NCBI RefSeq assembly: GCF_032268605.1
Contig: NZ_CP130318.1
Location: 2,576,001 to 2,640,000, forward strand
Length of the DNA: 64,000 nt
Source of the DNA: Paenibacillus aurantius
GTDB taxonomy: Bacteria; Bacillota; Bacilli; Paenibacillales; NBRC-103111
Direction of reading: 5' to 3'
Shown: positions 9,201 to 15,867 of the stretch, piece by piece
How positions within the stretch are numbered: position 1 is the stretch's first letter
Layout of the letters: every line of letters begins with the position of its first letter
Translations under genes and position numbers: made by a program
Notes under the pieces: generated by a model
What the model was told of the DNA's origin: nothing
Databases searched by the model: none
The model's input: only the letters and a program-made list of their open reading frames with translations

Positions 9201-9355
9201 GAGACATACCCGAAGGCGACCCCCGCACCGAGAAATCCGGTGATGATTCCGCCAATCACCAGCCATTTAATCGTTAGGAGCAAAAAGAGTCCCGATTTAC
9301 GGTAAAACGGCCGGCGAAAATGGGCCAACCCCCGCTTCAGTTTATCTTTGAACAT
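6263..9355 (-). CDS. Class A penicillin-binding protein (PBP1A type) with C-terminal fibronectin type III domains
   Basis: Bifunctional peptidoglycan glycosyltransferase/transpeptidase, membrane-anchored by one N-terminal segment (about residues 23-48). The GT51 domain shows EDANFYEHHG with the catalytic Glu and GGSTLTQQL; the transpeptidase shows the active-site serine in PGSTMKP, SYN, and VGKTGSTQDDADAWF. After an acidic/proline linker there are two fibronectin III-like repeats (about 835-920 and 945-1030), giving 1030 residues, longer than most PBP1A. An ideal AAGGAGG precedes the ATG. No other gene shares its transcript. Confidence 0.93.
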   Translation of the reverse strand: MFKDKLKRGLAHFRRPFYRKSGLFLLLTIKWLVIGGIITGFLGAGVAFGYVSALVKDDPVRSREYIMKEMQDDAQTGFVYFNDGTKLGQLRTDEDRRLATHSEIPETLRHAVIAIEDANFYEHHGVSVSGFLRAAKEKLLNEPIQTGGSTLTQQLARRVFLSLDKEMSRKFKELLLSFRLERYMSKDEILTAYLNKVPYGNGATGYNLYGIKAAAKGIFNVEDLNQLNLAQCAYLAGIPQQPSNFSTYNSKGIRDEDNIKKAIVREQQVLRSMRKENYITEEQLQEALNFDIASTFSEKQEKAYNTYPYLMIEAEEKTAEILLKVNNPKLDQEKDPEAYSAALKEMRITLRRGGYQIYTTIDKTIYDAMQAIAQNEKNFSPDDKVKGAEQVGAVLMENKTGAILGMIEGRNFENQVNHATRTFRQPGSTMKPIAAYVPALEKGAIQPAGVIDDVPILLKDGSKGYHIPENWDDDFHGLVTARKALNQSYNIPAIKLFLNDVGIKEAWTYAKKMGINTITKSDEAAQTGVIGGLSKGVSVSELTNAYATIANQGTFNDGYMISKIVDSQGKTVYEHERKPASVFSEETAYLMTDMLRTVITDGTAVSLKKDFKHYGQIPVVGKTGSTQDDADAWFMGYSPDITVGVWAGYEKPVNKLSNAGKNRAKAIWALVMDEAINKKPELFATKEFKRPANIVEMTVSNLSGKLPSDLVASSGHLVTDLFNKKFIPTEVDDVMIPMKYISYNGVNYVPHPETPEEFLHEKVVIKRKEPISSILGKISSVMDKVAKDRRRPLSFYVPLDADNDAPVDTDPRTDDGAAPSAPGGLVFTANGESGRLSFSASGSKDVVGYRLYRSVNRGPFQRVPGQIIEAGNETMFRNVPLAGGFSTFYVTAVDVAGKESPPSQAITGDGSLFDPNSAILPIGGNPQGGSSKPEGPSDGKEGKPGSPSGLRAKSEGMSVQLSWNASPSSEQVTQYTVYYSNKENGSYRKLGTSPINGYLHMSNVTEGFYRVTAENRSGESPPSPSIEVKK

Positions 9356-9469
9356 TCAGAAACCTCCTTAGAACAGCTACATTATAGCACAAAAGCGTTA
9401 AAATGGGGGTGGAGGGCTGCTGGATGCTTTAGGAAAGAGGGGCGGCCGGGTTCGGCATACAGGCTCCGG

Positions 9470-9498
9470 TTGACTTTGTTGGTAAGAAATGATATATA
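9470..9498 (+). promoter_or_regulatory. Promoter of the tyrS leader
   Basis: TTGACT (9470-9475), 17-bp spacer, TATATA (9493-9498); TATACT two bases on is an alternative -10. Transcription would start just ahead of the T-box stem I. Confidence 0.65.
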
Positions 9499-9518
9499 CT
9501 TAACATAAAATTTAATCT

Positions 9519-9840
9519 CAAAAAGCGTTGAAGGACAGGAGCGGATCCGTTATCCGCTCCGCAGTAGAATGCAAGCTGCAGCATTTCAGAGAGCCGGTGG
9601 GAGGTGCGAACCGGTACAGGCGGCATTCGAATTACCGTCCGGAGCCGGGGAAGGGAACAAGCGGGAGGGCTTCCGTAAAGCTCCTGTTTCATTATCTTCC
9701 TACCGGGGCAATCCCGTTATTCCTTGTGGAGTGAAAGTACACCGCCTGCCTGGTAAGGGCTGGTCAGGGTGTGCTTTAAGTAGGGTGGTACCGCGAGCTA
9801 AGCCTTCTCGTCCCTTGTGGAGACGAAAGGCTTTTTTCTA
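9519..9840 (+). ncRNA. T-box leader (tyrosine specific) controlling tyrS
   Basis: Stem I has the usual landmarks: GTTGAAGGA at the base, the AGAGAGCCGGTGG...GAACCGGT distal part, and a specifier loop GAATTACCG with the tyrosine codon TAC at 9633-9635. The T-box sequence AGGGTGGTACCGCG is at 9782-9795 and is followed by the terminator at 9800-9837 (AAGCCTT...AAGGCTT, TTTTTT). Uncharged tRNA-Tyr pairing with the specifier and the T-box bulge would stabilise the antiterminator and let tyrS be read. Confidence 0.93.
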
Positions 9841-9865
9841 TTTCTGTCGAGAGGGGTTTGCAAGC

Positions 9866-11122
9866 ATGGTTAAATGGAATGAATTAAGCGAAGAGCAGCA
9901 GAAGGAGGTCAACCGCCAGTGGGAGCTGTTCAGCCGGGGTGCGGCCGAAATTGTACCTGAGGAAGAGCTGAAGGACAAGATCATTCAGTCCGTCGCCACC
10001 GGGACTCCTTTGAAAGTAAAGCTGGGGCTCGATCCTTCCGCACCCGATATCCACGTGGGTCATACGGTGGTCCTGCATAAGCTTCGTCAATTCCAGGAGG
10101 CGGGGCATCAGGTTCAGCTGATCATCGGGGATTTCACGGGAAGAATCGGAGACCCCACCGGAAAATCAGAAACCCGCAAGCAGCTGACCGAAGAGGATGT
10201 GACCCGCAACGCGGAAACCTACCGGAAGCAAATTTTCAAAATTCTTGATGCGGACAAGACCCAGGTCTACTTCAACAGCGAATGGCTCGCTCCGATGACC
10301 TTTGCGGATGTGGTTGGGCTGTCGGCTAAGCTGACCGTTGCCCGCATGCTCGAAAGGGATGACTTCAGCAAGCGTTATGCCGGCGGCCTGCCGATTCATA
10401 TCCATGAATTCTTTTACCCGCTCATGCAGGGATACGATTCCGTTGCCTTGAAGAGTGACGTGGAGCTGGGGGGAACGGATCAGAAGTTCAATCTCCTCAT
10501 GGGGCGTACGCTTCAGAAGGAATACGGGGTGCCTGCGCAGGCGGCGCTCATGCTGCCGCTGCTTGAAGGGCTCGACGGCGTGAACAAGATGAGCAAAAGC
10601 TTGGGTAACTACATCGGGATTGATGAGGCTCCTAACGAGATCTACGGCAAGTCGATGTCTATCCCGGATGAACTCATGATCAAATACTACGAGCTGGCTA
10701 CCGACATCTCTAATGAGGAGCTGGCTGCGCTGCGCCAGGGGCTGACGGACGGAACCGTTCACCCGCGGGATGCCAAAATGAAGCTGGCCGCCTCCTTCGT
10801 AAGGATGTATCACGGGGAAGAGGCCGCGAAGGAAGCGGAGCAGCATTTCGTGACGGTCTTCCAGCAGCGTTCGCTTCCGGATGAGATTGAGGAGGTTACG
10901 GTTCCGTCCTCCGAGCTCGATAACGGCAAGATCCGGCTCGTGAAGCTGCTCGTGACCGCCGGCCTTCAAGCCTCCAACGGGGAAGCCAAGCGGAGCATTC
11001 AGCAGGGAGCCGTCAAGATCAACGAAGAGAAGAACGACGATCCCCAAGCGGAGATTGCCCTGGCCGATGGGGACATCATCCAGGTGGGCAAACGTAAGTT
11101 TGCCAAAATCCGACTGGCCTAA
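9866..11122 (+). CDS. tyrS: Tyrosyl-tRNA synthetase (TyrZ-like subtype)
   Basis: Class I synthetase charging tRNA-Tyr. Visible parts: HVGH (the HIGH signature, in DPSAPDIHVGH), the KMSKS loop (NKMSKSLGN), and an S4-like RNA-binding domain at the C-terminus. The sequence around FTGRIGDPTGKSETRKQ is that of the TyrZ branch rather than the common bacterial TyrS. I set the start at ATG 9866, after GAGAGGGG and directly downstream of the T-box terminator; reading the frame back to 9569 would translate the leader RNA. 418 residues, normal length. Confidence 0.93.
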   Translation: MVKWNELSEEQQKEVNRQWELFSRGAAEIVPEEELKDKIIQSVATGTPLKVKLGLDPSAPDIHVGHTVVLHKLRQFQEAGHQVQLIIGDFTGRIGDPTGKSETRKQLTEEDVTRNAETYRKQIFKILDADKTQVYFNSEWLAPMTFADVVGLSAKLTVARMLERDDFSKRYAGGLPIHIHEFFYPLMQGYDSVALKSDVELGGTDQKFNLLMGRTLQKEYGVPAQAALMLPLLEGLDGVNKMSKSLGNYIGIDEAPNEIYGKSMSIPDELMIKYYELATDISNEELAALRQGLTDGTVHPRDAKMKLAASFVRMYHGEEAAKEAEQHFVTVFQQRSLPDEIEEVTVPSSELDNGKIRLVKLLVTAGLQASNGEAKRSIQQGAVKINEEKNDDPQAEIALADGDIIQVGKRKFAKIRLA

Positions 11123-11204
11123 CGCTGCCTATTGGCCCTTTGGCCATAGGTACTTTCGGCCGAGGACACCGGCCGTGCCGGATAACGGTGCAGGCTCATC
11201 TAAC

Positions 11205-11250
11205 AGCAAAAAAGCGTGCCTTCGAAGGGAAGAAGGCACGCTTTTTTGCT
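11205..11250. terminator. tyrS terminator
   Basis: Perfect 19-bp stem (11205-11223 with 11232-11250), whose arms contain A6 and T6 runs and so work in both directions. The stretch 11123-11204 holds nothing else I can name. Confidence 0.8.
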
Positions 11251-11304
11251 ATGGACGGTGGCAGAAGGCGGTCATGGATCAACCACTGGTTCCCGCCTGC
11301 CCCC

Positions 11305-11336
11305 AAAAGAAAACCCCCGGAGAAAGACTCCGGGGG
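11305..11336 (-). terminator. rpsD terminator
   Basis: Minus strand: 9-bp stem CCCCCGGAG/CTCCGGGGG followed by TTTTCTTTT. Confidence 0.8.
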
Positions 11337-11346
11337 AAGGATCCGA

Positions 11347-11949
11347 TTAGCGGCTGTAGAACTCGACGATTTGCTTCTCGTCGATTTCTTGAGACAGCTC
11401 GGAACGCTCAGGAAGACGAACATAACGGCCTTCCATAGCGGTATCGTTGAAATCAAGGTAAGCGGCAATGTGGTGGCGGTTGCCTACGGCTTCTTTGATG
11501 GAAGCGAGGCCGCGGCTTCTTTCACGAAGACCGATTACGTCGCCAACGGAAACGGTGTAGGAAGCGATGTCCACTTTCTTGCCGTTAACTTGTACGTGTC
11601 CGTGGGAAACCAGCTGACGCGCGCCGGCGCGTGAGTTAGCGAACCCAAGACGGTAAACGAGGTTATCCAGACGGCTTTCCAGCAGAACCATGAAGTTCTC
11701 ACCGGAAATGCCTTTCATTTTGGAAGCTTTCGTGTACAGGTTGCGGAATTGCTTCTCGTTCAAGCCGTACATATGGCGAAGCTTCTGCTTCTCTTGCAGC
11801 TGCATGCCGTAGCCGCTAATTTTTCTTTTTTGCCCTGGGCCGTGCTGGCCTGGAGGGAAAGGACGTTTTGCCAATTCTTTGCCGGTGCCGCTCAGGGAGA
11901 TGCCCAGGCGACGGCTGAGTTTAAATTTAGGACCTGTGTAACGAGACAT
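11347..11949 (-). CDS. rpsD: 30S ribosomal protein S4
   Basis: Primary 16S rRNA-binding protein that starts assembly of the 30S body; also a translational repressor of its own mRNA in Bacilli. The start [16 protein letters not shown], the S4 RNA-binding region ([27 protein letters not shown]) and the 200-residue length identify it. As in Bacillus, it stands alone near tyrS and away from the ribosomal-protein operons. It is transcribed from a strong promoter about 210 bases upstream. Confidence 0.96.
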   Translation of the reverse strand: MSRYTGPKFKLSRRLGISLSGTGKELAKRPFPPGQHGPGQKRKISGYGMQLQEKQKLRHMYGLNEKQFRNLYTKASKMKGISGENFMVLLESRLDNLVYRLGFANSRAGARQLVSHGHVQVNGKKVDIASYTVSVGDVIGLRERSRGLASIKEAVGNRHHIAAYLDFNDTAMEGRYVRLPERSELSQEIDEKQIVEFYSR

Positions 11950-12147
11950 GTATCAATGGCTCCTTCAGCTTTTTAGTTTTGGGTTTGTGTGTAGTTGGGT
12001 AAAACGTGATGGGGTTGATCCCGGTCGTGCCTGACTTTGTTTAAAGAGACGTTGAGCCTCCTGGCAAGCATGTTCAGCCGCAGTCCTGCCAGCAACAAAA
12101 TCAGCGAGGGTTGACACGACGTATCAACAAATAGGTTGGTTCACACA
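11950..12147 (-). ncRNA. Probable autoregulatory rpsD leader
   Basis: About 200 untranslated bases separate the rpsD promoter from its ATG. They contain inverted repeats on the minus strand such as CTGGCA...TGCCAG and GTTGA...TCAAC. S4 binds a structured leader of rpsD in Bacillus; this region has the right place and length, but I could not check the known pseudoknot base by base. Confidence 0.45.
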
Positions 12148-12154
12148 ACATCTA

Positions 12155-12184
12155 ATTCTATAAGATATCGATGCTGCATGTCAA
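12155..12184 (-). promoter_or_regulatory. rpsD promoter
   Basis: Minus strand: perfect TTGACA (12179-12184) with TATAGA at 16 bp or TAGAAT at 18 bp (12155-12160). Confidence 0.7.
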
Positions 12185-12321
12185 GGGCATTTAGGCTCGT
12201 TAAGGAAGGATATCAGGTAGGAAAGCGGGATTTCTAGTGCAATATTCATATATTCATAGTATGATGACAGTAAGAAACGACAGCATTCGATCTTACCTTA
12301 TGCCGAACAAAGGAGCTCCTA

Positions 12322-14274
12322 ATGAAGGACTGTCCTCAAGAGTCTTCCTCCCCTGAAAGCTGTTATCTTCCCCCCGCCGGCCCTGTCCGGATGGCGGAAG
12401 CTTCCCTAATGGTTAACCTGCCCTGCCGGGAGATTCCGGATGAGCCGGCTCTACTCCTGTACCGGTCGGTGGTAAGCGGATTTGCCCTTTGGAAGGAGCA
12501 GCTGCCTCCGGAGAGGGAAGGTCTGCTATATATGTATACGACGAATGGAATGGAAGACAAGCTGGGCTTGGACCGGGAAGAGGGCACGGTATGGTACTGC
12601 GTCCATGAGCTTCCGGAGGATGCTCGGGACCTGTGGAAGCAAGCAGGCTTCTGCCTGCAGTCGGGCATCCGATCGGCGTGGGAAGGAGCTTTTGGAGTTC
12701 CGCTTGCTGACCAAGATGGCAGGGCAATTGCTGTTGTCGGCCTTTTCGGCCTCGCGGAGAAATCGGAAGCTTATATGGAGAAGTGGGGGAACAGGACGGC
12801 TGCCGCTCTGGTTCCTTATGTGCTGCTTTCCTGGGAGAGGGAATTGTCCCGTCTCAGGGAAGATAGAATTCGAGCTCGCGAACAGCTGATATCCTGTAAA
12901 GAGGAAGTCTTCAAGCTGTCTGAGCGGCTCTTCTCTCTAAATGACGGGCCCTCCATCTTAACGGAGCTGCTCGATTCGCTTCACCGGTTTTTCCCGAATT
13001 TTCGGGTAGACCTGCTTCTTTCCCAGGACAGCCAGGAGGGAAGCCTCCCGGCGAAGCCCTTGAGCATTTTTAACGGAACCAGCCAGATCTCTATCCGGGC
13101 GTTCATGGAGGGACGTCTCCTTACCGAAGGAGGACCGGAGGGGATTCGGGAGCTGGCGGCTCCCCTGGCAGGCAAGCAGGGCGTGTACGGCGTCGTTCAT
13201 TTCCTGCATGAGAGAGGGGCCGAGCTCCGTTTGGATACGAGCGTGCTGGAATCGGCGATCCGGGCGGCCGGCGCGGCGTTCGAGAACGCTCTGCTGTACG
13301 AGCAGTCCAATCTGCTCGTCGCAGAGCTGCGGCTTATTAATGAAATTACAAGAAGGCTGAACGAAAGCTTGAAGCTGAAAGAGATCTACAGCTTCGCTTC
13401 CTCGGAGCTGATCTCTATTTTCGATGCGGATTTCTGCTGCATTCTCCAGCACGACCGGAGCAGCAAACAGATGATCGTCCAGGCAAGCAATCTGCCGGCC
13501 CTTGAGCAAGCGAAGTTTACGCTTCAGGAAGGTTATGCCGGATTGATTTACGAAACCCGGGAGCCGGTAATCGTCTCCGATTACAGAGAGAACCGGACGT
13601 TCGCTTCCCGGCTCATGGAAATGACGGACTCGCGCTCTTTAATCGGGTGCCCCTTGTATGTGAATGGGGAGGTGATCGGAGTCATCCTGGTGACTCACCG
13701 GTATCCCCATTATTTTACGTATGACAATTACAAGCTTCTCCAGGTGCTTTCCGGGCATATCGGCTTGGCGATGGCGAATGCTTCCCTGCATGCGGAAGTA
13801 AGAAGGATGGTCATCACCGACAACCTGACGGGCTTGTACACGAGGCATTATTTGAACGAGCAGGTTTCCCACATGCAGCATAAGGACCAATGCGGTTCGC
13901 TGATTGTAGTGGATATCGACGATTTTAAAGGCATCAACGATACGTACGGTCATCTGGTAGGAGACCGCATTCTCATCCAGGTCAGTACGATCGTCCGTTC
14001 ATCCATCCGGGAAACGGATATCCCCGCCCGGTGGGGTGGGGAAGAGCTGGCCATTTATCTCCCCCAGATCGGAAGCGATGCCGCTGTCCGCATAGCGGAA
14101 AGAATTCGCTGCCGGGTGTTGAGTGAGACGGATCCGACGGTCACCGTCTCCTGCGGCATTTCGGACTGGAGATACGGGGACGGCAAGATCAGCGTGGAAT
14201 CGCTTTTCTACAAATCGGATATGGCCTTGTACAAAGCCAAGCACGGCGGAAAGAATCAACACCGGATAGGGTAA
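12322..14274 (+). CDS. dgcP: GAF-GGDEF diguanylate cyclase
   Basis: Makes the second messenger c-di-GMP from two GTP. The first 300 residues are divergent sensory sequence; a GAF domain follows (about 340-490, starting LRLINEITRRLNESLKLKEIY) and then a GGDEF domain with DNLTGLYTRHYL, the metal Asp in VVDIDDFKGIND, and an active GGEEL at 572-576. RETD five residues before it is a canonical inhibitory I-site (RxxD), so product inhibition is likely. Bacillus DgcP (YtrP) occupies the same place next to rpsD and has the same architecture. AAAGGAG precedes the ATG; TATGAT at 12260 could be its -10. Confidence 0.88.
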   Translation: MKDCPQESSSPESCYLPPAGPVRMAEASLMVNLPCREIPDEPALLLYRSVVSGFALWKEQLPPEREGLLYMYTTNGMEDKLGLDREEGTVWYCVHELPEDARDLWKQAGFCLQSGIRSAWEGAFGVPLADQDGRAIAVVGLFGLAEKSEAYMEKWGNRTAAALVPYVLLSWERELSRLREDRIRAREQLISCKEEVFKLSERLFSLNDGPSILTELLDSLHRFFPNFRVDLLLSQDSQEGSLPAKPLSIFNGTSQISIRAFMEGRLLTEGGPEGIRELAAPLAGKQGVYGVVHFLHERGAELRLDTSVLESAIRAAGAAFENALLYEQSNLLVAELRLINEITRRLNESLKLKEIYSFASSELISIFDADFCCILQHDRSSKQMIVQASNLPALEQAKFTLQEGYAGLIYETREPVIVSDYRENRTFASRLMEMTDSRSLIGCPLYVNGEVIGVILVTHRYPHYFTYDNYKLLQVLSGHIGLAMANASLHAEVRRMVITDNLTGLYTRHYLNEQVSHMQHKDQCGSLIVVDIDDFKGINDTYGHLVGDRILIQVSTIVRSSIRETDIPARWGGEELAIYLPQIGSDAAVRIAERIRCRVLSETDPTVTVSCGISDWRYGDGKISVESLFYKSDMALYKAKHGGKNQHRIG

Positions 14275-14341
14275 GGATAACAGGGAACTTGGCCGTTCCT
14301 TGGTTACAGGGAGCGGGAATGCCAAGGAGGTAGATTGTTTT

Positions 14342-15037
14342 TTGAGAATGCCATCCATCAAGAAATGCATAATGTACGCAGGTATCCTGGCCGCGGCCGC
14401 CTGGCTCATTTATTTTCTTTTCTTCACCCGGACCGGTCTCCGGTTAACGCACGTCAACATGCGGGATTTGTCGGAGGACCTTCAGGCTCTCGGGCCTTAT
14501 GCGCTTCTTCTCGGTATGCTCGCGGTTTTTATCCAGACCCTTATCCCGATCGTTCCTTTTATGCTGGTGGCCGGGGCGAATGTTCTTGTCTTCGGGCTTG
14601 TCCAAGGAGTTACCATCAACTACATGATGGCCTGTATCGGGGCCGCTGCCGCCTTTTTCTTCGCCCGTTATTACGGGCACTCCTGGGTGGAGAAGAAACT
14701 GGACCGGTATCCGGCGGTGCTGGAGTTCAACAAGCGGCTGGAAACCCATGGCTTCTTCTATGTTCTAGTCGGGCGGCTTATTCCCATTCTCCCTTCGACA
14801 GCCATCAATCTAGGGGCGGGCGTAAGCAAGATTCGAGTCTCTCACTTTATTCTGGCAACCCTAATCGGGAAGCTCCCGATCGTCTACCTGGAGTCCACCA
14901 TCGCCCATGACATGCTTCATATTCACAGGTACAAGGGCCGGCTCGTTCTCTACGTGGTCATCTTCCTCGTGCTGCTGTATATTGGGAGTTTGTTTAAAAG
15001 CAAAATCACCGGGAAATCCAATTCCCCCAAAAAGTAA
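14342..15037 (+). CDS. TVP38/TMEM64 (DedA-like, VTT domain) membrane protein
   Basis: Integral membrane protein with about six hydrophobic segments. The SNARE-associated/VTT core shows the VGRLIPILPSTAINLGAGVSKI stretch typical of TVP38 proteins, and FARYYG before it. DedA-superfamily members are thought to move or scramble lipids; the substrate here cannot be told. TTG 14342 is placed 11 bases after AAGGAGG; ATG 14348 is the alternative. It follows dgcP by 67 bases and may share its transcript. Confidence 0.8.
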   Translation: MRMPSIKKCIMYAGILAAAAWLIYFLFFTRTGLRLTHVNMRDLSEDLQALGPYALLLGMLAVFIQTLIPIVPFMLVAGANVLVFGLVQGVTINYMMACIGAAAAFFFARYYGHSWVEKKLDRYPAVLEFNKRLETHGFFYVLVGRLIPILPSTAINLGAGVSKIRVSHFILATLIGKLPIVYLESTIAHDMLHIHRYKGRLVLYVVIFLVLLYIGSLFKSKITGKSNSPKK

Positions 15038-15048
15038 GACACTTCGTA

Positions 15049-15077
15049 TTGCATGCAAGCGCTTGAAAAGGTATCAT
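15049..15077 (+). promoter_or_regulatory. Promoter of the HPr-like gene
   Basis: TTGCAT (15049-15054), 17-bp spacer, TATCAT (15072-15077). The spacer is filled by a cre-like site. Confidence 0.6.
15053..15067 (+). promoter_or_regulatory. cre-like CcpA site inside the promoter spacer
   Basis: ATGCAAGCGCTTGAA matches WTGNAANCGNWNNCW at every fixed position but one and contains the 10-bp palindrome CAAGCGCTTG. Lying between -35 and -10, it would let CcpA block RNA polymerase. Confidence 0.65.
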
Positions 15078-15120
15078 AAAGAAGATTTAACCGATTTCAT
15101 AATCAAATGGAGGGAATACG

Positions 15121-15369
15121 ATGTCCAATTCCAGCAATGCAGCGATTGTGGAAATTTCCCAGACGGCGAACAAGTTTCGCTCTTCGATCGTTCTGCAGTA
15201 CGAAAACAAGTATATCGACGTAAAAAGCATCCTTGGTCTATTCACCACTTTGCTGACCAGCGGACAGTATAATCTCCATGTCCACGGTCCCGATGCGGAA
15301 GAAGCCAAGACGGCCATGAGCGAAGTCTTTGCCAAGCACAACATGGCGGTAAACGTAATCACCGATTAA
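15121..15369 (+). CDS. HPr-like protein without the phosphorylatable histidine segment
   Basis: 82 residues aligning without gaps to HPr from its residue 25 onward: TANKFRSSIVLQYENKYI corresponds to HPr TASKYDADVNLEY..., and KSILGL to KSIMGL with the regulatory serine (Ser46 of HPr, Ser36 here). The part of HPr carrying the active His15 (HARPA) is replaced by a short unrelated start, and an in-frame stop at 15100 rules out a longer N-terminus. It therefore cannot act as a PTS phosphocarrier in the usual way, but might be phosphorylated on the serine like Crh. GGAGGG precedes the ATG. A cre-like site lies in its promoter. Confidence 0.75.
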   Translation: MSNSSNAAIVEISQTANKFRSSIVLQYENKYIDVKSILGLFTTLLTSGQYNLHVHGPDAEEAKTAMSEVFAKHNMAVNVITD

Positions 15370-15385
15370 TTAAGAAAGAACAATC

Positions 15386-15416
15386 AAGCATTTCGCCCGG
15401 GCGGAATGCTTTTTTG
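15386..15416 (+). terminator. Terminator of the HPr-like gene
   Basis: AAGCATT/AATGCTT stem continued by CGCCCGGGCG, then TTTTTT. Confidence 0.8.
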
Positions 15417-15439
15417 GCCTATGGGCGTCTCAACCCCCA

Positions 15440-15471
15440 TTCCGGCGATTCTCTTGTATCTTCCGGCGATT
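15440..15471 (+). repeat. Direct repeat TTCCGGCGATT in the ylaN promoter
   Basis: Two exact 11-base copies (15440-15450 and 15461-15471), 21 bp apart (two helical turns), on either side of the -35 hexamer. Looks like a paired operator; the binding protein is unknown. Confidence 0.55.
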
Positions 15472-15482
15472 TCGTCTAATAT
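15454..15482 (+). promoter_or_regulatory. Candidate ylaN promoter
   Basis: TTGTAT (15454-15459), 17-bp spacer, TAATAT (15477-15482). Confidence 0.5.
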
Positions 15483-15524
15483 AAGGCATAAAGGAATTGT
15501 TCTTTACGGACGGGGGGAAGGATC

Positions 15525-15812
15525 ATGACTTCATCTGATCTATTGTTGAATTTAAATCAGAAAGCACTCACTCTTCTTCAGGAAGATGCCGATAAAATCG
15601 AGAAGTTGATTGAAGTTCAGATGGAGAATTTGACAACCCGGAAATGTCCCCTCTACGAGGAAGTGCTGGATACCCAGATGTACGGGTTCTCCCGGGAAAT
15701 TGATTTTGCCACCAGAGCGGGGCTAATCAGCGAATCAACCGGCAAGCAGCTTCTGAGCAAGCTGGAGCGCAACCTGGCGCAGCTGTATGAAGCCTTAAAT
15801 ATAAAAGAGTAA
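15525..15812 (+). CDS. ylaN: YlaN family protein (DUF1507)
   Basis: Small cytosolic protein of 95 residues. The strongly conserved core (KIEKLIEVQMENLTTRKCPLYEEVLDTQMYGFSREIDFA) matches Bacillus YlaN, which is needed at low iron and has been linked to iron-dependent control of Fur. ylaN neighbours ftsW in Bacillus as well; here a Ca2+/H+ antiporter and an Asp23 gene lie between them. ATG follows GGGGGAAGGA. Its last codons are inside a perfect palindrome that acts as terminator. Confidence 0.9.
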   Translation: MTSSDLLLNLNQKALTLLQEDADKIEKLIEVQMENLTTRKCPLYEEVLDTQMYGFSREIDFATRAGLISESTGKQLLSKLERNLAQLYEALNIKE

Positions 15813-15840
15813 CTCCCGCGGGAGTTACTCTTTTATATTT
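15797..15840. terminator. Perfect 44-base palindromic terminator
   Basis: 22 bases (15797-15818) are followed immediately by their exact reverse complement (15819-15840), centred on CCCG|CGGG, with A- and T-rich ends. It terminates ylaN on the + strand and the antiporter gene on the minus strand. The ylaN codons NIKE and stop lie in the left arm. Confidence 0.85.
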
Positions 15841-15867
15841 ATCAGGCGTATAACCGGGCGGCGAACC

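Noticed and set aside
9569-9865. N-terminal extension of TyrS
   Set aside because: The in-frame stretch covers the T-box leader and its terminator; the true start at 9866 has a ribosome site and the usual protein start.
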